A stretch of DNA of 64,000 bases from Cupriavidus oxalaticus (GTDB taxonomy: Bacteria; Pseudomonadota; Gammaproteobacteria; Burkholderiales; Burkholderiaceae): contig NZ_CP069811.1 in the NCBI RefSeq assembly GCF_016894385.1, forward strand, positions 1,092,501-1,156,500, written 5' to 3'. The notes beneath the pieces are model-generated. The model ran no database searches. It was not told where the DNA came from and was given only the letters and a program-made list of their open reading frames with translations. Position 1 is the first letter of the stretch, and each line of letters opens with the position of its first letter. Of this stretch, positions 51,937 through 60,733 are shown piece after piece. A program made the position numbers and the translations under genes.

Positions 51937-52962
51937 TCACGGCAACGATTCTGTCTGCCAGTGCGCGCGCGCCTGCTGCAGCAACGCCTCGCGCTGGGAC
52001 CCGCGCGGCAGCCAGCGGTCCGGCGCAAACGCGACGCGCCCGAGGAAATCGAACAGGCTCACGTGGCGGCGCAGCACGCGCGCGGTGCGGTGCGCCTTGA
52101 TCGGGTTGAAGATCCCCTCGCGCGAGAACAGCTGGCGCGGGTTCTTCTTGATCCACAGCCACGAGCCCAGCTCCAGCGTCATCGGCAGGAACAGGCTGCC
52201 CGCCGGCGCGAGGTCATACGCATGGTCCCACAGGTCGCCATGCAGCAGGTACTGGTGGCTTTGCGGCTCGAAGGTGTAGCCGTGGTGCGGGTGCGCCTGC
52301 TCGAACAGGGTCTTGAGCAGGTACATCTCGGGCAGGTGCGCCATCGGCCGGCGCGTGCGCGCATACGGGAACCAGATGCTGTCGCGCCAGCCGTAGCCGG
52401 AGTGGCAGTCCACCGCAAAGCTGAGCGGACGCGGCAGCAGTTCTTCCTGCACCACGCGCAGCAGCGCGCGGCTCTCCAGCTCCATCGGCGCGCCTTCCGG
52501 GCCGCGATACCACGGCAGCCAGGCGCCAAGGCGCTGCCCGCCGGCCAGGAACGGCACGCGCGCGTCGGCGTCCTGCGGGCCGTTGCGCATCAGGTCGACG
52601 CCGTTCGGATTGGCCCGGGTGCCGGCCCACATGCCGCCGGGATTGACGATCGGCATGAACACCAGCCGCACGGCCTGCAGTTCGCGATGCAGCAGTTCGT
52701 CCCATGCCAGCCGGCCCAGCACGGAGCGCAGGTAGTCCAGCACCAGCTGCGTGCCGATCCGCTCCAGCCCGTGGATGCCGCCGAAGATGCCGATGGCCGG
52801 CGCCAGCGGGTCGCGGCTGCCGAGGCTGGCCACATGCACGCCAAAGCGGTGTCCCTGCACCGCGGCTTCGCACACCACGCGGCAGTCGAGCACATGGCTG
52901 GCGGCGTCGAGCAGCGCCAGCAACTGGTCGTATTCGGGAAAGGCGTCGGCGCGCGCGATCAT
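51937..52962 (-). CDS. M14-type zinc carboxypeptidase / deacylase
   Basis: The product is 341 residues from the ATG at 52962. The zinc motif is GGIHGLERIG (H-x-x-E), with VNPGGMWAGTRANPNGVDLMRN and the third ligand in DCHSGYGWRDS. The layout fits M14 peptidases or the related succinylglutamate-desuccinylase-like deacylases. The ATG overlaps the stop of the LysR gene (ATGA), so the LysR, deacylase and hydrolase genes form one operon. Confidence 0.85.
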   Translation of the reverse strand: MIARADAFPEYDQLLALLDAASHVLDCRVVCEAAVQGHRFGVHVASLGSRDPLAPAIGIFGGIHGLERIGTQLVLDYLRSVLGRLAWDELLHRELQAVRLVFMPIVNPGGMWAGTRANPNGVDLMRNGPQDADARVPFLAGGQRLGAWLPWYRGPEGAPMELESRALLRVVQEELLPRPLSFAVDCHSGYGWRDSIWFPYARTRRPMAHLPEMYLLKTLFEQAHPHHGYTFEPQSHQYLLHGDLWDHAYDLAPAGSLFLPMTLELGSWLWIKKNPRQLFSREGIFNPIKAHRTARVLRRHVSLFDFLGRVAFAPDRWLPRGSQREALLQQARAHWQTESLP

Positions 52963-53876
52963 GCCGCCTGCGGCTCGGCGGCGGCATCGGTTTCCGCATC
53001 GGTCGTCGCATCGGTCGCCGTCAGGCAGGCCAGGAAGGCACCCACCAGGCGCGTGCCGCGCCGGCTCTGCAGGCAATACAGGTATTCGTTCAGCACCGGC
53101 GCACCGCGCGCGAACGGCACCACCCGCAGCAGCGGGTCTTGCGGCACTTCGCCCAGCGGCACCACGCTCGCGCCGAGGTTCTGGCGGATCGCTTCGTAGA
53201 TGGCCTCGCGGCTGCCGATCACGGTATGCCGCGGCAGTGGCTGCGCGCAGGCGGCGAGCGCGTCCTCGGTCGCCTTGCGCGTCATCGAGCCGTGCTCGCG
53301 CACCAGCAGGTGGCAGCCGCGCAGCTGGGCCAGGTCCACCTGCGGCAGGCGCGCCAGCGCATGGTCCGGATGCACGACCAGCACCATCGGCGCCGAGGCC
53401 AGGCGGATGCGCGCAAGGCGGTCGTCTTCCACCGGGTGCGACGACACCGCCGCGTCGATCCGGTACTCGAACAGTGCCTCCAGCATCTGCTGTGAATTGC
53501 CGATATCCAGGCTCACCTCGATCGCCGGATAGCGCTGCCGGAACGCGGCCATCGCGCGCAGGATGTAATAGGGGCCCGTGGCACCGAGGCGCAGGTTGCC
53601 GAAGCGCAGGTCGCCGGCGTTGCGCAGCAGGTAGTCGGCCTGGCCTTCTTGCTGCATCAGCTGCTCGACCACCGGCATCAGAGCCAGCCCCACGTCGCTC
53701 AGGTCGACCCGGCTGGCGCGGCGGTGGAACAGCTCGACGCCATACGACTCTTCGAGCTGGCGGATGCGGCCGGTGACGGTGGGCTGGCTTACCCGCAACT
53801 GCCGGGCTGCCATGGTGATGCTGCCCTGGCGCGCCACTTCAAAAAAAGTCATCAGCAGGTCGCCGAGCATGGTCAT
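52959..53876 (-). CDS. LysR-family transcriptional regulator
   Basis: The product is 305 residues. The helix-turn-helix reads FFEVARQGSITMAARQLRVS followed by QPTVTGRIRQLEESYGVELFHR. The substrate-binding domain is complete, with a Thr/Asp-rich C-terminal tail. It heads the deacylase-hydrolase operon and probably regulates it. Confidence 0.92.
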   Translation of the reverse strand: MTMLGDLLMTFFEVARQGSITMAARQLRVSQPTVTGRIRQLEESYGVELFHRRASRVDLSDVGLALMPVVEQLMQQEGQADYLLRNAGDLRFGNLRLGATGPYYILRAMAAFRQRYPAIEVSLDIGNSQQMLEALFEYRIDAAVSSHPVEDDRLARIRLASAPMVLVVHPDHALARLPQVDLAQLRGCHLLVREHGSMTRKATEDALAACAQPLPRHTVIGSREAIYEAIRQNLGASVVPLGEVPQDPLLRVVPFARGAPVLNEYLYCLQSRRGTRLVGAFLACLTATDATTDAETDAAAEPQAA

Positions 53877-53952
53877 CCGCAGTGGTTGGGGGCCGGACCG
53901 GACAGGTCCGGACGACCGCGCAGTCTAGCGGGGCAATATGACAATACGGCGA

Positions 53953-55605
53953 CTACACGTCCAGGACGAAATGCAGCAAGGGTTCGTTGCAATGCGGGTA
54001 GATGCCAAGGCAAAGCAATCGCTGCGCCGCGAGGGCAATCCGGGACATGATCCTGCGTCGCAGGACCCAATAGTTGATGACGGAGTGCTTGCCGTCCACC
54101 AGGGTGCGATCTCCCCAGGCCGACATCGTGTGGATGCCGCGTGGATTCAAACGGTCTCTTTCCGGGCTGACGATTCGAATCACCTCCTCTCGATAGAGGT
54201 GAGGCGTGCAATGGAGTATTCGATTGACAGCGATTGCCTGCCCATATCCGCTCTTGCATACCTGCGCCACGCGCAATAGCTGATCGCCGTCTTTGACGAC
54301 GGCGCCCGCGGAGCGAGATGACTGGTGATCGAACTTCACCGGATTCTGTGGATGGGCGTGCCATGGCCCGAGAAGATCGGATGCATAGCGCAGGCAAAGA
54401 TTGTCGAATGCACCCAGTGATACGTCGGTGTACGCCAGCCAGAAGTATCCCTGGTGCCTGAAGATCGTGGGGTCGGCGACCTCGGCATCGTCAAGGAGCA
54501 CCGCGACCTGTGCCCAGCGTCCGCCCTCGTCGAGCCGGTTCAGCACGCAGCGACGGCTTTGCGCTGATTCCGCGACGCAATACAACGCGCCCTCATGAGG
54601 AAACAGGTAAGGGTATGACAGGTGCCCCGCCAGCCCGAGATCGACATGCTCCGGCAGATCTGGTTCGACAGACCCGTCAAGCTTCAGCCTGACAATACGG
54701 CCAACGTTCCGCTTGAGATCGAATTCCTCGCAATAGATCTCATCCTTGCTGCCGGGCACGCCAAACGGATCAGCCCAATACCGGGATCCCTTGCGCTTGC
54801 CGATCCATCGTATCGGCAAGTGTTGCGAACGCATGGCTTCGGTCAGCCGCATGTCGACGATGCCCACCATCCAATAGTCGACCAGCAGGCAGCCCTTAAG
54901 CAATCGCAACAAGCGGTGGCCCAGTTCTCGCAATTTCCACATCATCCGCTGCAACAGACTCGCACGCTTGCCGTCTGGCTTCCACGCGGGACGCGGCTCC
55001 AGGGTGCCGAGCGCAGCAATCTCGCGCACGGCCGAAAGCAACAACGTCGCCGCATAGCTGCACAATCGCTGCACCGATACGCACTCGCCCGGACATGCAA
55101 ATGCGCCCGCCTTGTCGATCAGGGTTGTTCCCGATGACGTGCTCGCAACCAGGTGCAGATGAATGCCAACCCCCGCCGCGATGGTTTCGAGCCCGTGGTG
55201 TTCTTCCCCCAGCACCACACCACGCCGATCGCAAATGCGCCATACACCCTCGACGGCATGACCCTGGCAGTGTGCACCGAGGCGGCCAGTGAGATCGACG
55301 ATTGCAGTGACCTCGCGTAACCTGGCTGCAGGGTCAGCGCGACCAGGTCGCGTCGGGCGTGTGCCGCTGCCATTGGACGGTTCCGGCTGCCAGACAAGGG
55401 TCTCGCAGATGCCGGACGCCTGAATCCGATTCACCAACTCGTGCTCCCAGGACGCCGGATCGCGTGACTTGAGCACGAAAACAATGAGGGGCAACACGGC
55501 AGCGCCTGACACCTGGCTCACGCTCCGGGTATTGCCCGTCGTCGGCTCGCGAACCAAATCGGATTCCGTATGCATCACGTCGATTTCTGTGGCGATTTCT
55601 TGCAT
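53953..55605 (-). CDS. Protein with GINT1-like (five-bladed beta-propeller) domain
   Basis: The product is 550 residues from the ATG at 55605, which has GGGAGGAAG upstream. The N-terminal ~220 residues resemble the formyltransferase-like or sulfurtransferase-like heads found with this domain. Residues about 270-530 carry segments typical of the glucosamine inositolphosphorylceramide transferase N-terminal family: RYWADPFGVP, HLSYPYLFPHEGALYCVAES, VADPTIFRHQGYFWLAYTDV and SSRSAGAVVKDGDQLLRVAQ. Such proteins often lie in glycan loci. This one stands alone. The acceptor is unknown. Confidence 0.65.
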   Translation of the reverse strand: MQEIATEIDVMHTESDLVREPTTGNTRSVSQVSGAAVLPLIVFVLKSRDPASWEHELVNRIQASGICETLVWQPEPSNGSGTRPTRPGRADPAARLREVTAIVDLTGRLGAHCQGHAVEGVWRICDRRGVVLGEEHHGLETIAAGVGIHLHLVASTSSGTTLIDKAGAFACPGECVSVQRLCSYAATLLLSAVREIAALGTLEPRPAWKPDGKRASLLQRMMWKLRELGHRLLRLLKGCLLVDYWMVGIVDMRLTEAMRSQHLPIRWIGKRKGSRYWADPFGVPGSKDEIYCEEFDLKRNVGRIVRLKLDGSVEPDLPEHVDLGLAGHLSYPYLFPHEGALYCVAESAQSRRCVLNRLDEGGRWAQVAVLLDDAEVADPTIFRHQGYFWLAYTDVSLGAFDNLCLRYASDLLGPWHAHPQNPVKFDHQSSRSAGAVVKDGDQLLRVAQVCKSGYGQAIAVNRILHCTPHLYREEVIRIVSPERDRLNPRGIHTMSAWGDRTLVDGKHSVINYWVLRRRIMSRIALAAQRLLCLGIYPHCNEPLLHFVLDV

Positions 55606-55701
55606 GCGACCTTCCTCCCTTGCAGCCATTGTTCGTCATGTGGTCGCCGCAATCAAAGCGCAAACGGGGGTTTGTTCTGCCTGTTTTGTGCGCAGGCATA
55701 C

Positions 55702-55723
55702 AAAAAACGCCACCGTAACGGCG
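55702..55723 (-). terminator. Probable terminator of the phospholipase C operon
   Basis: On the minus strand GCGCCGTTACGGTGGCG forms a short bulged hairpin followed by six T residues, 95 bp after the phospholipase stop. The rest of 55606-55817 shows no gene and presumably holds the promoter of the GINT1-like gene. Confidence 0.55.
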
Positions 55724-55817
55724 CAGGCCGCTTGATAACGCGGCCTCTCTGGAGGGTTGTCTTGTCAAGGAGGGCGGCCCGCGTGGAAAGCGCGCTGCTG
55801 ACCGCCCAGGCCTCGCG

Positions 55818-57971
55818 TCAGCCGGTCACGCCCATGGCCGGATCCGACACGCTGTCCTTGCCGGTCTCGATACGCCCGGCAAAGCGCCGCGTGAAGCCGC
55901 CTTGCGGCGCAGTCACGGTAAAGTCGTACCAGTTGCCCTGCAGTCCCACGGGCCAGTGCTGCTGCAACTGCTTGCCGGCCGGCACCTCGAAGCGCCACGG
56001 GCCGTCATTGCGGTACGCATTGGGCCGGACAGTGAAGGTACAGGCGGCGCTGCCGGTGTTGATCAGGTCCAGGTAGACCGCTGCGTTGGCGATGTCATAG
56101 CAGACGCGGATCTCGGGCGCGCTGGCGCCCGCGGCGCCGGCGGCGGCAACGTCGCCGCTGAAGGCGCGATGGAAGCCGTTCGGACCCAGCACCCACAGGT
56201 CGTACTTGCCGGCGTCGCTGGCGAAGACATCCCAGCTGCCGTGCAGCTCCTTGCCCGGCTCGACCATATAGCGGCGCGGCACGCGGTCCAGGTGCAGGCG
56301 GTCGTAGACATGGAATACCGCGGCGGCCTTGCCGGTGTTGGCGAACAGCAGCCGCACCACGCGTTCGCGCGCGTCTTCGCGGGCGCTGACATGCAGCTCG
56401 TACGGCAATGCGCGCGACGGACGCGTGCCGCGTTCCTGCGGCGGCATCGGCTGGGTGCCTGCCGGGGGCAGCGGCACCTGCGGCAGCACGCCCTGCGCCG
56501 TGCGGATGGCATCGGCGCTGGCCTTGTCGCGGCTGGGCAGCGAGGGCAGCGGGTTGGCGTTGGGGCTGACGAAGTTGAAGGCCGAGGTCAGGTCCCCTGC
56601 CACCGCGCGGCGGAAGCGGCTGATATTGTCCTCCGCGACGCCGAAGCGGGCCTCCAGGAAGCGCAGCACCGAAGTGTGGTCGAACACCTGCGAGTTGACC
56701 CAGCCACCGCGGCTCCAGGGCGACACCACATACATCGGCACGCGCGGACCGGGGCCGTACGGGCGCTTGTCGACGTGGTATTCAGTCGCGAGTTCGCCGG
56801 TGGGCAGCGTGGTCGCGCCGGCCAGCGTGTCGCCGTCGTAGGCGGGGGCGCACGGCGGCGGCACGTGGTCGAAGTAGCCGTCGTTCTCGTCGAAATTGAT
56901 CAGCAGTACGGTCTTGCTCCAGATCGCCGGATTGGCGGTGAGCGCGTTGAGCACCTCTTGCGTGTACCACGCGCCCTGCACCGGGCTGGACGGCCCGGGG
57001 TGCTCGGAATAGGTGGCCGGGGCCACGATCCACGACACTTGCGGCAGCGTGCCGGCGGCAACGTCGTCGCGCAATGCCTGCAGGAAGCCGCCGTCCGGCA
57101 TCGTGTTGGCCACGCCCTTGAGCAGCGGGCTGATGGCGTCGTCGGCGGTGGTGTACGGCGGGTAGGGGCTGCCGTTGGGCAGGTTGCCGCGCGCGGCGTT
57201 GGCGTCGCGATATTGCCTGAAACCCGCGAGCGGGTTGTCGGTGAAGTTGTCCGGCATGTTCTGGTAGACCTTCCAGCTGACGCCGGCCGCGTTCAGCCGC
57301 TCAGGGTAGGTGGTCCAGGTGTAGGGCGTGTTCGAGCCGGTGAAGGAGTCGCCGCTGTTGTCGATCACCGGCCCGCCATGCGTGCCGGCCGGATCGTTGG
57401 TGCCGGTCCAGTGGAACAGCCGGTTCGGGTTGGTGCCGCCGTGGAAGCCGCAGTGGTAGGCATCGCACAGCGTAAAGGCATTGGCCAGCGCCATCTGGAA
57501 GTCCAGCTCGGCTTCGGTGTAGTAGCCCATCGACTGGGTCTGCTTGTAGGTGGGCCACTTGTTCATGCGGCCCAGGTCCCAGGCGGCCTGCGCATCGGGA
57601 TAGGAGTGCGGCGTGCCGCTGACACGCTGCGCATTGCCGGCACTGCTGTCGAGGTGGTAGGGCAGCACGGTGCGCGTGGTGCCGCCGTTGGCATAGGTCT
57701 GCTGCCAGACGTTGAGGCCGCCTGCCAGCGGGATCGTGAAGCGGTCGCCGAAGCCGCGCACGCCGCGCAGCGTGCCGAAGTAGTTGTCGAACGAGCGGTT
57801 CTCCTGCATCAGGATGACCACGTGCTCGACGTCGCGGATGGTGCCGGTGGCGTTGTTGGCGGGGATCGCCAGCGCGCGGCGGATGGCCGGCGGGAACGCG
57901 GCCAGCGCGGCGGTCGCGGCGGCGCTGCCGCCGGCGAGCTTGAGGAAGTTGCGTCTGCTATGCGAATTCAT
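55818..57971 (-). CDS. Tat-exported phosphocholine-preferring phospholipase C
   Basis: The product is 717 residues. A twin-arginine signal SRRNFLKLAGG is followed by the phosphoesterase domain: VEHVVILMQENRSFDNYFGTLRG with metal-binding Glu/Asn, HCGFHGGTNPNRLFHWTGT, LLINFDENDGYFDHVPPP and GPGRVPM-like GPGPRVPMYVVSPWSRGG. Two C-terminal bacterial PLC beta-sandwich domains follow. This order is that of PlcH/PlcN enzymes, which release phosphocholine from lipids and can supply phosphate. It is the last gene of a three-gene minus-strand cluster. Confidence 0.93.
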   Translation of the reverse strand: MNSHSRRNFLKLAGGSAAATAALAAFPPAIRRALAIPANNATGTIRDVEHVVILMQENRSFDNYFGTLRGVRGFGDRFTIPLAGGLNVWQQTYANGGTTRTVLPYHLDSSAGNAQRVSGTPHSYPDAQAAWDLGRMNKWPTYKQTQSMGYYTEAELDFQMALANAFTLCDAYHCGFHGGTNPNRLFHWTGTNDPAGTHGGPVIDNSGDSFTGSNTPYTWTTYPERLNAAGVSWKVYQNMPDNFTDNPLAGFRQYRDANAARGNLPNGSPYPPYTTADDAISPLLKGVANTMPDGGFLQALRDDVAAGTLPQVSWIVAPATYSEHPGPSSPVQGAWYTQEVLNALTANPAIWSKTVLLINFDENDGYFDHVPPPCAPAYDGDTLAGATTLPTGELATEYHVDKRPYGPGPRVPMYVVSPWSRGGWVNSQVFDHTSVLRFLEARFGVAEDNISRFRRAVAGDLTSAFNFVSPNANPLPSLPSRDKASADAIRTAQGVLPQVPLPPAGTQPMPPQERGTRPSRALPYELHVSAREDARERVVRLLFANTGKAAAVFHVYDRLHLDRVPRRYMVEPGKELHGSWDVFASDAGKYDLWVLGPNGFHRAFSGDVAAAGAAGASAPEIRVCYDIANAAVYLDLINTGSAACTFTVRPNAYRNDGPWRFEVPAGKQLQQHWPVGLQGNWYDFTVTAPQGGFTRRFAGRIETGKDSVSDPAMGVTG

Positions 57972-58055
57972 TGGGTTCTGGGCCGGATGGGTTCAGGATA
58001 GGCGGCGAAGAGTGAGGTGGAGCGGGAGGCGAGGCGGGCAGCTGCCTGCGTCGGC

Positions 58056-58244
58056 TCAGGGCGCGCAGCGCAGTTGCGGCGTGACCGCGGGCGGCTGGCC
58101 GGGTTCGTTGCCGCCACCGTCCGGGGTGCCGCCTGGGGTGCCGCCCGGCGTGCCGGTGGCCGGGCTGTCGCCGGAGTCGCCGCCGCAGGCGGCAAGCGCC
58201 AGGCACAGCAGCAGGGCGGCCAGCGTGGAAGATCGGAGAGTCAT
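58056..58244 (-). CDS. Small Gly/Pro-rich lipoprotein
   Basis: The product is 62 residues. The signal ends L-A-A-C with Cys at about 20, and the mature part is low complexity (GGTPGGTPDGGGNEPGQPP). AGGAG precedes the ATG. It lies between the phosphodiesterase and phospholipase genes and may be a short envelope tether. Confidence 0.6.
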   Translation of the reverse strand: MTLRSSTLAALLLCLALAACGGDSGDSPATGTPGGTPGGTPDGGGNEPGQPPAVTPQLRCAP

Positions 58245-58311
58245 GGTGTCGTGCTCCTGCAGGGACGGGACGCGTGGCGCCCCGAAGAGTTATCGGCGGC
58301 GGGTCGGCGGA

Positions 58312-60366
58312 TCAGGGGTTCAGCGTGGACAGCGGCTGGCGTGCGCCGGTGATGGTCTTCAGTTCGTCGAGCGTCAGCACCCGCGTCCACATCGCCAGGT
58401 CGTTGAAGCCCATCACGCCCTTGAGCGCGCCGGGGTTGTTGCCCACGTAGTTGTGCGTGGCGTCGTCGTTGACGCCCCAGCCGGTGCCGAGCCCGGCCAG
58501 CTGGGTGACATCGGTGTTGGCGATGGCCTTGTTCTCGGTCTTCTGCAGGCCCAGCACCGGATCGATGACGTAGGCGCTGAAGCGCCTGGCGGCGGCATCG
58601 ACCGACAACGCCAGGTAGGCCCACTGGTTGGCCGATACCTTCATGCCGTTGATATCGTCGCGCTTGTTGCCGCTGCCGAGGTTGAAGCGGAGTTCGCAGC
58701 TGCCGAACAGGCCGATGGCGATGCCCGCGTTGTTGCCCGAGAAGTAGTTCTTGTTGGCCAGTACCGGTGCACCGGTGCCGTTGCCCTGGGTGCAGTCGGT
58801 GCGGAACCAGAAGCCGATGGTGAATTGCGGACTCAGCGCGATGTCGGCGCCGTTGTGCACCAGCTTGTAGGCGTCGACATTGGAATCAACCCGCAGCGAC
58901 TTGCCGGTGAAGTTGTCATCGGCCAGCGAGCCGCCGTCGGTGCCGGCCACCCACGGGCCGAGCGTGGCGCCGCCCTTGCTGTCGGCAAACGGCTTGCTGT
59001 CCATGCTGAAGTACGTGGCCAGGCCATCGCGCAGCGTGGGCGCCAGCGTGACGGGCCTGACGTAGTGGATCTGCGCCAGGTACGACACCGGCACGTCGTT
59101 GCGTACCAGCGTGTAGTTGAAGCGGTACAGGCCGGTGGGCATGTCGAAGGCGCTGTCGGTAAATTCGCGCGCGTACGGCGCCAGCGAAGCCACCACCACG
59201 CCGTCGCGCAGCACGCGCGTGGTGCCGAAGGATTCCGTGGGGTTCTGCCAGCTCAGCGTGATGGTGTCGCTGTAGCGGCCGACGCTGGCGCCGATCGCCC
59301 GCACGCCGGCAGCGGCCGCCTGCAGCGGTGCGCCGTCGAGCCGGCTGGCGGCGGGGTCGGCGGCCACGCCGGCGTGCGCGAGCATGGTCGGCACGAGATC
59401 GGCCTCGGTCGGCAGTGCCGACAGTTCCGCCGCGGTGACGGGCGCGGCTGCACCAGGCCGGGCCAGTGCGGCATTCAGCGTCTTGTTGGTGGCGAGGAAT
59501 GCGGTGCGGTTCTCCACGGTCGGTGCCGTGGTGGTGGCGCCGGTGGCATCGAGCCCGTGGCTGGTGGTGACCAGCACCAGCCAGTCTTCGCCCGGCTGCG
59601 CCTGTCGGCGCGCGGCGACGGCGGCCAGCAGCTCACCCAGCGCCTTGTCGGTGTCGGCGAGGCCGCGCGCATAGGCGCCGCCGCCGAACCCGCCGGCCTC
59701 CGCCGCGGCAGCCGGGGCACTGTACTGGGCGAACACCACGCCATACCCGGATTGCAGCTGGCGCAGCGCGTTCTGCGTGACGCAGCTGTCCACGCCGGCA
59801 CAGTCGACCAGCGTATCGAGCGCGCCGGTTCCCTGTGCGGCCCTGAGCAGGGCCGGCAACACCGCCGAGCTGGTCACGGCGCCTTGCTGCAGGCCGGGCT
59901 TGCCGGCGTCGCGCAGATGGCGGAAGACGGTGGGCGCCTGCAGCGGCGTGCTGCCGGTGTCGTCGTCGATGCCGTGGCGGTTGGCCCAGGTGCCGGTCAG
60001 CACCGTGGCCCAGCTGGGCGCGTCCAGCGCCGGTTGCGCGGTGACGGTGCCCGGCACGCCGCCGGTGGCGGCGGGCACCACGTTCAGCTGCGCCAGGTTG
60101 GGCAGCTCGCGGCGCAGGATCGCGCCCTGGACCTGCGCATAGGTGGCGCCGTCGATGCCCACCAGCAGCACGCGCGGGCCGCCCTGGCCGGCGGGCGCCG
60201 GCGCGGCGGTCACGGTGTCGGCGGGTGCGGGCCCGGGGGCCGTGGTGTCATCGCCGCCGCAAGCCGAAAGTGTCGCGGCCATTGCCGCCGTCAGCGCGCT
60301 CAGCGCCGCGCGGGCCAGCGCGCGCCCGTTGCCGTGTGCGCCACGCGCTGCATGGTTTGCTGCCAT
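58312..60366 (-). CDS. Lipoprotein with phosphodiesterase-like and LamG-type domains
   Basis: The product is 684 residues. The lipobox ends L-S-A-C (Cys about 36). Residues 60-400 resemble the type I phosphodiesterase / nucleotide pyrophosphatase branch of the alkaline-phosphatase superfamily: PRVLLVGIDGATYAQVQ, ALDAPSWATVLTGTWANRHGI with the nucleophile-type Thr/Ser region, LVLVTTSHGLDATG. A fibronectin-like stretch follows, then a LamG/concanavalin-like domain at about 470-680 (GLATYFSMDSKPFAD, TIGFWFRTDC). It probably acts at the cell surface on phospho-compounds with the phospholipase encoded downstream. Confidence 0.8.
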   Translation of the reverse strand: MAANHAARGAHGNGRALARAALSALTAAMAATLSACGGDDTTAPGPAPADTVTAAPAPAGQGGPRVLLVGIDGATYAQVQGAILRRELPNLAQLNVVPAATGGVPGTVTAQPALDAPSWATVLTGTWANRHGIDDDTGSTPLQAPTVFRHLRDAGKPGLQQGAVTSSAVLPALLRAAQGTGALDTLVDCAGVDSCVTQNALRQLQSGYGVVFAQYSAPAAAAEAGGFGGGAYARGLADTDKALGELLAAVAARRQAQPGEDWLVLVTTSHGLDATGATTTAPTVENRTAFLATNKTLNAALARPGAAAPVTAAELSALPTEADLVPTMLAHAGVAADPAASRLDGAPLQAAAAGVRAIGASVGRYSDTITLSWQNPTESFGTTRVLRDGVVVASLAPYAREFTDSAFDMPTGLYRFNYTLVRNDVPVSYLAQIHYVRPVTLAPTLRDGLATYFSMDSKPFADSKGGATLGPWVAGTDGGSLADDNFTGKSLRVDSNVDAYKLVHNGADIALSPQFTIGFWFRTDCTQGNGTGAPVLANKNYFSGNNAGIAIGLFGSCELRFNLGSGNKRDDINGMKVSANQWAYLALSVDAAARRFSAYVIDPVLGLQKTENKAIANTDVTQLAGLGTGWGVNDDATHNYVGNNPGALKGVMGFNDLAMWTRVLTLDELKTITGARQPLSTLNP

Positions 60367-60604
60367 CTGTCATTCCCCTGTCTGCTGTTCTGCGCCGGCG
60401 GCCGGTGCCGCGTGGCGGATTGCGCTTCCCGCAATGCGCTCGCAGAGTAAGAACAGGGGTTGTCACCGTGGTGACAGAGGGGGAAAGAATGCTGATGCGG
60501 TTATTCAGATTCTTTCGGGCATTGCAGACAAGGCAGGCGTGACAATGCCGCGCGGGGGCACAGGAACTTCGCGCGGCATCGGGGACCGGGGAGAAGAAGG
60601 ACCT

Positions 60605-60733
60605 TCAGCTACGAAAGCCGACGCCCTGCATGATGATGCGCAGCACCCAGGCGGCCACCCCCAGCGCCGCCACGCTCGCCAGCCAGATCAGCACCAGCCA
60701 GCCCAGCCGGCGCAGCCACAACGGCGCGCCCAT
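60605..60733 (-). CDS. DUF2474-type small subunit of cytochrome bd oxidase
   Basis: The product is 42 residues with one transmembrane helix (RRLGWLVLIWLASVAALGVA). Its ATG overlaps the stop of cydB by one base (TGATG). Such DUF2474/CydX-like peptides accompany cyanide-insensitive-type bd oxidases and stabilise the complex. Confidence 0.8.
   Translation of the reverse strand: MGAPLWLRRLGWLVLIWLASVAALGVAAWVLRIIMQGVGFRS

Noticed and set aside
55902..60450. Plus-strand open frames of 700-890 codons opposite the phospholipase and phosphodiesterase genes
   Set aside because: They are compositionally biased antisense frames. The opposite strand carries signal peptides and recognisable domains.
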